Shown piece by piece: positions 1 through 4,889 of a DNA stretch of 7,456 nt. The translations under genes and the position numbers were made by a program. The stretch spans positions 1-7,456 of the forward strand of contig JAUVJW010000086.1 of the NCBI GenBank assembly GCA_030596465.1, read 5' to 3'. Positions within the stretch are counted from its first letter, which is position 1; every line of letters begins with the position of its first letter. The notes beneath the pieces are model-generated. The model worked only from the letters and a program-made list of their open reading frames with translations. It had not been told where the DNA came from and did not search any database. Source of the DNA: Candidatus Fermentibacteraceae bacterium (GTDB taxonomy: Bacteria > Fermentibacterota > Fermentibacteria > Fermentibacterales > JCC-6).

Positions 1-111
1 AAATTCTCCCTCAGAAGAATTTAAGATGGTGTAAACTGTACACCTGCGGTAGAGTCAGTGAATCCGGTATACCATCGAGCTTCTCACCCAAACAGCTATT
101 TCTAACTGAAA

Positions 112-138
112 ACCCCGAGTTCAAATTCTATTCGGGGT
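112..138. terminator. Hairpin, possible terminator of a gene left of the window
   Basis: A 7-bp perfect inverted repeat (ACCCCGA at 112-118 pairing with TCGGGGT at 132-138) encloses a 13-nt loop. On the + strand it is followed by GCTATTTTATA; on the - strand the stem runs directly into TTTT. It could terminate in either direction. Short reading frames enter from the left edge and stop at 24, 34 or 167, so no upstream gene can be identified. The stretch 1-231 otherwise holds nothing I recognise. The loop contains GTTCAAATTC, which resembles a tRNA T-loop but is one base too long. Confidence 0.4.
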
Positions 139-163
139 GCTATTTTATATATCATCCGCACTG

Positions 164-190
164 TTGACTTGAACTTACCCTTTTGTCATT
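164..190 (+). promoter_or_regulatory. Weak promoter candidate for the broken gene
   Basis: TTGACT at 164-169 matches the -35 consensus well, and the same hexamer stands before the propeller gene at 4839. The downstream -10 is poor (GTCATT around 185-190, spacer about 15). It is offered only because it lies 60-70 bases before the putative start at 232. Confidence 0.25.
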
Positions 191-231
191 GTGGAAAGGG
201 GAGTTGCTATTTCAGTTTGGGTGGTAATTAT

Positions 232-836
232 ATGATTTGTCTGTGCGTGTTATTTCTTTCTTCGACGACGTATGGAACGATATCTGACGGGGATTTTCTG
301 ATCAGGGCAGAAGCGTAAAAAAGCGCAATTCCACCGCCACCACCGGAAATACTTTCTTACGATGATAATACCTGGGCAGGAGTATACAGAGGTGTATGGT
401 TTAGTTTGTCTGACTGGTTTGAAGAACCCTATAATGTTGAGCTTCTCAGTACGGAAATGTGGTTCTATCATGTCCCTGAGTTTCCTGGGACACAAGTGAG
501 TTTGCATGCGAGGTGTGGTGGGGAGAGTCTTCGGGTCCTATCGAAGAAATTGCATCAGTAGGCGGAATAGCTCAGCATTATTCTGCGGTCAATTGCCAGT
601 TCAATCCACAACCCTGGTTGCCCCAGTATTTCTGGATAATTCTCAATACTGAACAGTCCACCGGTGGATGGCCCTCTACTATTTGCGACGGCACAGGCAA
701 ATTCACTGGAGTTGATCATTCCTTTTTCTCAATTGATTTCATTGTATGGGAACCATGGACTATTCAGGAAAGTATCTGCTTTCCAATGGAGCTTGAGCCA
801 CAGTCATGGGGCTCTCTGAAGGATCTATTCAACTGA
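232..836 (+). pseudogene. Broken gene for a small secreted protein of unknown function (one nonsense codon, one frameshift)
   Basis: Reading from ATG 232 gives a hydrophobic leader (MICLCVLFLSSTTYG) and then DGDFLIRAEA before an in-frame TAA at 316-318, next to a run of six A (317-322). The same frame stays coding-like afterwards: a five-proline run (AIPPPPPEILSYDD), then WAGVYRGVWFSLSDWF and EMWFYHVPEF. Near 478-490 the coherent reading moves to another frame (SWDTSEFACEVWWGESSGP) and continues to TGA at 834-836, consistent with loss of one base. Repaired, the protein would be about 200 residues with several Trp and few Cys, ending SWGSLKDLFN. I do not recognise a named domain. From memory, similar small IPPPPPE proteins occur in candidate FCB-type genomes, but this is unverified. 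GGGTGG at 219-224 is a possible ribosome binding site. Sequencing error could explain either lesion, but two in one gene favour decay. Confidence 0.65.
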
Positions 837-903
837 AGTATTTACAGTAGATCATTTTTGTTAGAACCATTCGATTCACCCAAACGGTGATACATTCATC
901 AGG

Positions 904-935
904 ACACTGCTCAGCAGGTAAATGCTGAGCAGTGT
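904..935. terminator. Perfect 13-bp hairpin between convergent genes
   Basis: ACACTGCTCAGCA (904-916) pairs perfectly with TGCTGAGCAGTGT (923-935) around a 6-nt loop. It sits between the end of the broken gene (836) and the end of the minus-strand operon (952), where a shared bidirectional terminator would be expected. There is only a modest T-rich stretch on the + side (GTTCTTTT, 944-951) and none on the - side, so it is not a textbook intrinsic terminator. It may instead act as a 3'-end stabilising hairpin. Confidence 0.6.
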
Positions 936-951
936 TGCAGTACTGTTCTTT

Positions 952-1749
952 TCAGTTTAGAAGTTTTACGGCGGAGAATGAAGTTTCATTCAGGACAAAG
1001 AACATTACTCCTGCAGGGAGGCAGGAAGCATCCAGTGTAGTTGGTTGTCCGTTAATCGACCACCTTTCTGCCAGTCTTCCATCAATGGTATAACAGAACA
1101 GCGTACCTGTTTCTGTGCTGTTAACCGTGAAACTGGATGAGAATGGAGAGGTGATAGACAGTGGAAGTGGATTAGAGGCGCTTCCCTCAATCCAGTTCAC
1201 TGCGGCAACTGCGTCAAGATCGAAAAGACCGTTGTCAGCTACAGCATCACCGCAATCAGTCAGCCTGATGAAGCGGATCAGGTCCAGTCCCACATCATCA
1301 AGGTCGAACTGATCTCCGCCGGATACCGCTGGATTTACCGGATCCCCTCCGGTAGTGGGCGTTACACCTGCAAGTCCTTCAAGGGTGGTTGCGTTCCAGG
1401 GAAACTGAATCCAGTATTGACCGTCTCCGCTGACCTCCACAAAAGCGCATTCCCGAAAGTATCCCGACGAGGTTTCCATTACATTCTCGAATACTGTAAA
1501 ATCAGCTCCGGGGCCGTTGATGATGCTGTTATCAGTGAACTCCAGTACAACCCATCCATCTGCGCCCAGGGTAAGAAGGTTGTTTTCTCCAAATGAAGGA
1601 AAAGTTGGAGTTGCTGCCGAATCCGGGGGGCCCAGAATATTGTCAGGATAATACGACTGACCGTAGCCGGCACCCGGTCCATATTCTACTGCCGGGGAAG
1701 CGTCTGCCCATGGATCGGCCAGTATGCAGAGCAGCATCAGGGGAATCAT
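952..1749 (-). CDS. Secreted cell-surface protein with C-terminal T9SS-like sorting domain, second gene of the B12-riboswitch operon
   Basis: The protein has 265 residues. A short hydrophobic leader (MIPLMLLCILA) lacks the usual Lys/Arg. Residues about 20-187 match a family usually annotated only as 'cell surface protein': a GPPDS element (40-44), GADGWVVLEFTDN (62-74), NGPGADFTVFEN (78-89), AFVEVSGDGQYW (102-113), AGVTP (127-131), GGDQFDLDDVGL (144-155), IRFIRLTDCG (158-167) and FDLDAVAAVNW (176-186). The Asp-rich segments suggest metal or ligand binding, but this is not demonstrated. Residues about 195-265 (TIDGRLAE, LPAGVMFFVL, KLL ending) look like a type IX secretion sorting domain. The start overlaps the stop of the propeller gene (ATGA, 1746-1749), implying translational coupling. 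AGGGAG lies immediately before this ATG, too close for a normal ribosome binding site; M5 (1737) is an alternative start with a 12-base spacing. From memory, relatives occur beside B12 uptake genes in Bacteroidota; unchecked. Confidence 0.8.
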   Translation of the reverse strand: MIPLMLLCILADPWADASPAVEYGPGAGYGQSYYPDNILGPPDSAATPTFPSFGENNLLTLGADGWVVLEFTDNSIINGPGADFTVFENVMETSSGYFRECAFVEVSGDGQYWIQFPWNATTLEGLAGVTPTTGGDPVNPAVSGGDQFDLDDVGLDLIRFIRLTDCGDAVADNGLFDLDAVAAVNWIEGSASNPLPLSITSPFSSSFTVNSTETGTLFCYTIDGRLAERWSINGQPTTLDASCLPAGVMFFVLNETSFSAVKLLN

Positions 1750-2936
1750 CTCCCTGTTACCGCGAATCTGGTGTTTGAGGTACCGCTGTTCACTGTGTAC
1801 AGGCCTGTTGTGAGGTTGGTGATGTCCATTGTGCTTGTGCCGTTGTCTCCGGCAACCGATGAAGCAGCAACCCTTCCTGTAATGTCAAAGACTCTGACTG
1901 ATGCTCCCGGAGTGGCTCCGGATACAGTGATAGCATTGACTGCCGGGTTGGGAGACACTGAAATTGAGATTCCGGTTTCAACGGTCCCGTCTTCAATACC
2001 CAGCCAGGATCCACTTACTGCAATGGCTGCCGGTGAGGTAACAGAGTAGGTGTGAACAAGAGTTTCAGTGGTGTTATATACTCTTACTTCTCCACTCATT
2101 CCGTCTGAAACCCAAAGGTATCCGCTTTCATCAACGGCCATGCCGTTACCGCCTGTGCAGAAAGGATTGCTTGAATCGTGAAGGATCTGGAGAGTGTTCA
2201 TGTCAATGGAGTAAACTCCGGCACCCCATGGATCTGACACATAAAGAATGCCGTTTGCGGCAACACTGAATGCAGGAAAACCGCCAACAATCAGTTCAGC
2301 GGTGATGTCACCTGTTGAGAGATCAATTACAACAACAGATCCTTCGTCACTGCCGTAAGTACCGCTGCAGGTTGTGAACAGCTTTCCGTTACCGTCACAG
2401 ATAACGGACTGGCAGTTAACAGCTGCGGTCAGAGTATCAATCGCTTCTCCTGTGTTTATGTTTGCAACCACCACCGATTGACCTGTGCCCCAGCCTCCGC
2501 AGGCTGTATAGAGCAGGTTGTTTTCAGTGTCCATCCACTCCGGGTTGGGTCCCACGCCTTCAATTGAAGAGACAATTGCCATCGTGGTGGGGTTTACTAT
2601 TGAGATAGAGTTGTTCAATGCCGCGGAAACGGCCAGGTTGCCGTTTGTCAGTGGAAGTGAAGCCCAGCAGTTCCAGCCGGAACCGATTCCCAGCTCAGTC
2701 AGTGTCCATGTTCCCAGTTCGAATCTCTGGAGTGTACCTGCGTCAACTCCTGAATTCACAACGAAGGCGAACCCGTCGTGAATGATTAAATCATTGGGGT
2801 ATGTGTGGAGAGTTCCCACAGATGGAGTAACAGTTCCTGTTTCCGTGTCGATGTGTGCCAGATTCTCGCCACTGATTATCAAGGCATCCCCTGATATCAG
2901 AGCCAAAAGGATCAGGCCGATTGCGAAAGAGCTCAT
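1746..2936 (-). CDS. Secreted seven-bladed beta-propeller with T9SS sorting domain, BtuG-like, under B12 riboswitch
   Basis: The protein has 396 residues. ATG at 2936-2934 has AGGAG at 2947-2943 with 6-nt spacing. A longer in-frame opening back to 3071 runs through the riboswitch and is rejected. The leader is MSSFAIGLILLALISGDA, without Lys/Arg. Seven YVTN/YncE-type repeats can be read, at about 18-40, 47-80, 99-126, 131-169, 176-215, 220-252 and 263-297. Typical strands are PNDLIIHDGFAFVVNSG, VVVIDLSTGDI and YLWVSDGMSGEVRVYN. Residues 326-396 (SVSPNPAVNAITVSG, VRVFDITGRV, LTTGLYTV) form a clear type A T9SS sorting domain, so the product should be exported and attached at the cell surface. 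BtuG of Bacteroides is a surface seven-bladed propeller that binds cobalamin and hands it to BtuB. Fold, surface location and riboswitch suggest a similar job here, but fold alone does not prove ligand. There is no lipobox, unlike BtuG. It could instead be another B12-regulated surface propeller. Confidence 0.82.
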   Translation of the reverse strand: MSSFAIGLILLALISGDALIISGENLAHIDTETGTVTPSVGTLHTYPNDLIIHDGFAFVVNSGVDAGTLQRFELGTWTLTELGIGSGWNCWASLPLTNGNLAVSAALNNSISIVNPTTMAIVSSIEGVGPNPEWMDTENNLLYTACGGWGTGQSVVVANINTGEAIDTLTAAVNCQSVICDGNGKLFTTCSGTYGSDEGSVVVIDLSTGDITAELIVGGFPAFSVAANGILYVSDPWGAGVYSIDMNTLQILHDSSNPFCTGGNGMAVDESGYLWVSDGMSGEVRVYNTTETLVHTYSVTSPAAIAVSGSWLGIEDGTVETGISISVSPNPAVNAITVSGATPGASVRVFDITGRVAASSVAGDNGTSTMDITNLTTGLYTVNSGTSNTRFAVTGR

Positions 2937-2962
2937 TTTAAACTCCTGATTTCGGCCGCGTG

Positions 2963-2984
2963 AAAAAATGCAGGGAATATCCCT
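2963..2984 (-). terminator. Terminator-like hairpin of the riboswitch expression platform
   Basis: On the minus strand, AGGGA (2984-2980) pairs with TCCCT (2976-2972) around a 3-nt loop, followed by GCA and six T (2968-2963). The stem is short (5 bp) but lies where a regulatory intrinsic terminator is expected, between the aptamer and the propeller ribosome binding site. The TTCCC arm can also pair with GGGAA at 2997-2993, which is part of the P13-like hairpin, giving a possible switch between alternative structures. Confidence 0.5.
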
Positions 2985-2988
2985 CCAC

Positions 2989-3002
2989 CCTTCCCGCGAA
3001 GG
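2989..3002 (-). promoter_or_regulatory. Putative P13 hairpin (kissing-loop partner) of the cobalamin riboswitch
   Basis: On the minus strand CCTTC (3002-2998) pairs with GAAGG (2993-2989), exposing a GCGG loop or, with the closing pair open, CGCGGG. Its GCGGG is complementary to CCCGC in the aptamer core (3117-3121), the segment that forms the L5-L13 kissing loop in known cobalamin riboswitches. In that class, ligand binding stabilises the kissing pair and controls downstream expression. The pairing is an inference from complementarity and position. Confidence 0.5.
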
Positions 3003-3015
3003 TGAAGATAAACAA

Positions 3016-3165
3016 CTGCCGACAGAAGGTCTTCTGGCTTCCGGACTGCCTACTCCCGCGCCTTCTCGCATTACTGCAATGGCTCGTTATTCCTGCGGTT
3101 TCGTTTCCGGTTACAGCGGCGGGGCCGCGCAGGATTTTAACCTGCTTCCCTGACGCTGCCGACAG
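3016..3165 (-). promoter_or_regulatory. Cobalamin (adenosylcobalamin-type) riboswitch aptamer
   Basis: Read on the minus strand, the conserved cobalamin aptamer elements occur in order. They are GGGAAGCAGGT (3150-3140), AAAATCCTGCGC (3138-3127), GGCCCCGCCGCTGTAA (3126-3111), then GAGCCATTGCAGTAATGCGAGAAGGCG in two pieces (3087-3061), and finally the B12 box GAAGCCAGAAGACCTT (3041-3026). The closing P1 helix is formed by CTGTCGGCAG at 3165-3156 and an identical CTGTCGGCAG at 3025-3016. Each is complementary to the other when two G-U wobbles are allowed (10 bp). About 150 nt is a normal aptamer size. It precedes the propeller/surface-protein operon, so B12 should repress those genes, as this riboswitch class usually does. 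The elements match the classical adenosylcobalamin (Cbl-I) architecture rather than the short Cbl-II forms, judged by eye. Confidence 0.92.
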
Positions 3166-3169
3166 TAGT

Positions 3170-3175
3170 AATATA
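3170..3175 (-). promoter_or_regulatory. Putative -10 element for the riboswitch operon
   Basis: TATATT on the minus strand lies 5 nt before the first base of the P1 helix, so transcription would begin at or within a few bases of the aptamer. The -35 position (3193-3198, TTCCCC) is poor. The element therefore stands mainly on its AT content and its placement. Confidence 0.4.
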
Positions 3176-3202
3176 TTCAACGTCTGGAAAAAGGGGAAAA
3201 GA

Positions 3203-3535
3203 ATGGGAGTTTTTTTCAAAAAAGTTCACAGGATCGTTTCAATGATTCCACCGGGAACCGTGATGACCTATGGACAGATCGCGGCCATGGCTGGGAATCC
3301 ACTGGCTTCCAGAGCGGTTGGATATGCCCTTCGAGCAATACCCGCCGGAATGGAGTTGCCCTGGCATCGGGTGGTGAACTCAAAGGGTGAGATAAGCTCG
3401 CGGAGAACGGTGCAGGGAGATTATGACAGATCGCTTCAGAGGGTACTGCTGGAGAGTGAAGGGATAGTATTCAGTGATACCGGCATAATGGATCTGAAAA
3501 AGTATCAGGTTTTTAAAGAGCATCCTGCTCTTTGA
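3203..3535 (+). CDS. Alkyltransferase-like protein (ATL; MGMT-fold DNA lesion binder)
   Basis: The 110-residue protein is a stand-alone version of the O6-alkylguanine-DNA alkyltransferase DNA-binding domain. The active-site motif PCHRV is replaced by PWHRVVN, with Trp54 in place of the methyl-accepting Cys, which defines ATL proteins. Tyr23 (MTYGQIA) and Arg37 (SRAVGYAL, the arginine finger that fills the space of the flipped base) are present. They sit at the same spacing from Trp as Y25, R39 and W56 in fission yeast Atl1. ATLs bind O6-alkylguanine without repairing it and direct the lesion to nucleotide excision repair. ATG 3203 has AAGGGG at 3191-3196 with a 6-nt gap; the frame stays open upstream to 2960 but only across antisense riboswitch sequence. 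The gene is divergent from the riboswitch operon and convergent with PatB, 10 bp apart. Confidence 0.9.
   Translation: MGVFFKKVHRIVSMIPPGTVMTYGQIAAMAGNPLASRAVGYALRAIPAGMELPWHRVVNSKGEISSRRTVQGDYDRSLQRVLLESEGIVFSDTGIMDLKKYQVFKEHPAL
3515..3533. terminator. 8-bp hairpin at the convergent ATL/PatB ends
   Basis: AAAGAGCA (3515-3522) pairs with TGCTCTTT (3526-3533) around a 3-nt loop. The repeat overlaps the last ATL codons and the first base of its stop, and lies 13 bp past the PatB stop on the other strand. The arms end in TTT on both strands, so it may serve both genes. There is no long T run beyond the stem, so confidence is moderate. Confidence 0.45.
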
Positions 3536-3545
3536 TGTATTCCTA

Positions 3546-4763
3546 TCAACAATCATCCGGAGCATTGGCAGGGCCCGAGTCAATGATGATTGGCGAGTTG
3601 TCGGCCATTGCGATTTTTATGCTTTCCAGACCCTTTAAAACACATTGCCTGGGGCAGCCAATATTCATTCTCATGAAGCCGTCTCCACCGGGACCGAACA
3701 TTATTCCGTTTGTAAGAGCAAGGCTGGCCTTTTGAACAAAGAACGCTGCTAATTCCTCGTCATTCAGTGCCAGTTTCCGGCAGTCAAGCCAGAGGAGAAA
3801 TGTACCTTCCGGTTCAATAACGGAAATTTCCGGGATGTTTTCCTGAAGAAATGTTTTTACGGTCAGATAATTTTGCCAGAGGTAGGGAAGAAGTTCATCC
3901 AGCCATTGCTCTCCGTATTTGTATGCTGCCTGCGTGCCCACGATGCCAAAGATATTAGACATATTCAAGTGGAGTCTTTCAAGAGCCAACTTGAATTTAT
4001 TTCTGATGTTGGTATTCGGAATAATGTTTACAGAGAGTTGAAGACCGGCAAGGTTGAAGGTTTTGCTGGTCGCAAATGCCGCAATTGTTCTGTTTGATAG
4101 AGCCTTGCTGATCGTTGCCGTGGGAATGTGTTTGTATGGTTTGAATATGATATCGGCGTGAATTTCATCGGAAAACACCAGCAGGTTATATCTTTCACAG
4201 ACATTTCCAAGCCGCTCCAGTTCTTTAGCTGTCCAGACTCTTGAAACAGGATTGTGGGGAGAGCAGAACAGAAACATTTTAGCTGATTCTGCCTTTTTCT
4301 CAAGATCCTGCCAGTCTATTTCGTAGTGACCGTTTTTCAAAACGAGTGGATTGTCCAGGAGCTTTCTGTGATTCAGTTCCACCGAATCCTTAAAAGGAAA
4401 ATAAACAGGAGATTGAATAATTATGCCGTCCCCGTTTTTTGTAAACTCCTGCATGGCCAGGTTCAGGGCAGGTACAACGCCTGGAGTTGTAACTATCCAT
4501 TCTTTTTTAATGAGCCAGTTGTATCTTCTTTTAAACCAGCCAATAACAGTAGAGTAGAATTCGTCAGATTTTGCCGTATATCCAAAAACACCATGAGCAG
4601 CTCGTTGCACAATAGGGATCAGTATCTCTGGAGGTGCCTTAAAGTCCATGTCTGCCACCCACATAGCATGAAGTTCGGTCTTTCCGAAGAAGGCATTCAG
4701 GTAGTCCCATTTAATGCAACTCGTATTTACCCTGTCTATTTGTTTATTGAAATCATATTTCAT
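3546..4763 (-). CDS. patB: MalY/PatB-type PLP-dependent C-S lyase (cystathionine beta-lyase) or class I/II aminotransferase
   Basis: The 405-residue protein has the normal length and motif order of the MalY/PatB branch of fold-type I PLP enzymes. These include MWVADMDF near the N-terminus (34-41), GVFGYT (58-63), TPGVVPAL (93-100), QSPVYFPF (117-124), SPHNPVSRVWT (168-178; Asn171) and SDEIHADI (198-205; Asp199). The PLP lysine is in TSKTFNLAGLQ (Lys234), and Arg366 in MRMNIGCPR should bind the substrate carboxylate. The family splits cystathionine or cysteine S-conjugates, giving homocysteine plus pyruvate and ammonia; some members act as aminotransferases. The start at 4763 has GGAG at 4772-4769, 5 nt upstream. 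The gene is monocistronic, convergent with ATL and divergent from the propeller gene. Family membership is certain; exact substrate is not. Confidence 0.9.
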   Translation of the reverse strand: MKYDFNKQIDRVNTSCIKWDYLNAFFGKTELHAMWVADMDFKAPPEILIPIVQRAAHGVFGYTAKSDEFYSTVIGWFKRRYNWLIKKEWIVTTPGVVPALNLAMQEFTKNGDGIIIQSPVYFPFKDSVELNHRKLLDNPLVLKNGHYEIDWQDLEKKAESAKMFLFCSPHNPVSRVWTAKELERLGNVCERYNLLVFSDEIHADIIFKPYKHIPTATISKALSNRTIAAFATSKTFNLAGLQLSVNIIPNTNIRNKFKLALERLHLNMSNIFGIVGTQAAYKYGEQWLDELLPYLWQNYLTVKTFLQENIPEISVIEPEGTFLLWLDCRKLALNDEELAAFFVQKASLALTNGIMFGPGGDGFMRMNIGCPRQCVLKGLESIKIAMADNSPIIIDSGPANAPDDC

Positions 4764-4804
4764 CTTTTCTCCGAAAATGGTTCAGGGTGTTTATCTCAGA
4801 GTGT

Positions 4805-4834
4805 ATTCTACAACAGAAATCACAAAGCTCGCAA
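4805..4834 (-). promoter_or_regulatory. Sigma-70-like promoter for patB
   Basis: On the minus strand TTGCGA (4834-4829) and TAGAAT (4810-4805) are separated by 18 bp. They match the consensus -35 and -10 at 4/6 and 5/6 positions. The promoter lies about 40 bp before the patB start. Confidence 0.55.
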
Positions 4835-4838
4835 GGGA

Positions 4839-4867
4839 TTGACTTTTACTATTAAAATATATCTATT
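4839..4867 (+). promoter_or_regulatory. Sigma-70-like promoter for the secreted propeller gene
   Basis: TTGACT (4839-4844) is followed by an AT-rich stretch containing TATATC (4858-4863, 14-bp spacer) and TCTATT (4862-4867, 17-bp spacer). The -35 match is strong and the exact -10 is uncertain. It begins only 4 bp beyond the patB promoter, so the two promoters are back to back. Confidence 0.5.
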
Positions 4868-4889
4868 TACTGTGGCGACAGGGGGTTAT

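Noticed and set aside
100..150. tRNA-like 3' half (GTTCAAATTC motif in a hairpin)
   Set aside because: The T-loop is one base too long, and no matching acceptor strand, D-arm or anticodon arm can be built upstream.
3..167. Open frame of 54 codons entering from the left edge, stop at 165-167
   Set aside because: It crosses the 112-138 hairpin and shows no recognisable protein motif; it could be a gene end but cannot be supported.
250..507. 85-codon minus-strand open frame
   Set aside because: It is a shadow of the broken + strand gene, whose coherent protein reading lies opposite.
2960..3202. In-frame upstream extension of the ATL gene (81 codons)
   Set aside because: The sequence is antisense to the riboswitch and has no ATL homology. 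Met at 3203 has a good ribosome binding site and begins the conserved domain.
2938..3219. Minus-strand 93-codon open frame and the N-terminal extension of the propeller back to 3071
   Set aside because: Both run through the cobalamin aptamer and terminator. The true propeller start at 2936 has a well-placed AGGAG and a signal peptide.
4326..4889. 188-codon upstream extension of the secreted propeller
   Set aside because: It is antisense to the conserved N-terminal half of patB; the signal peptide begins at 4890.
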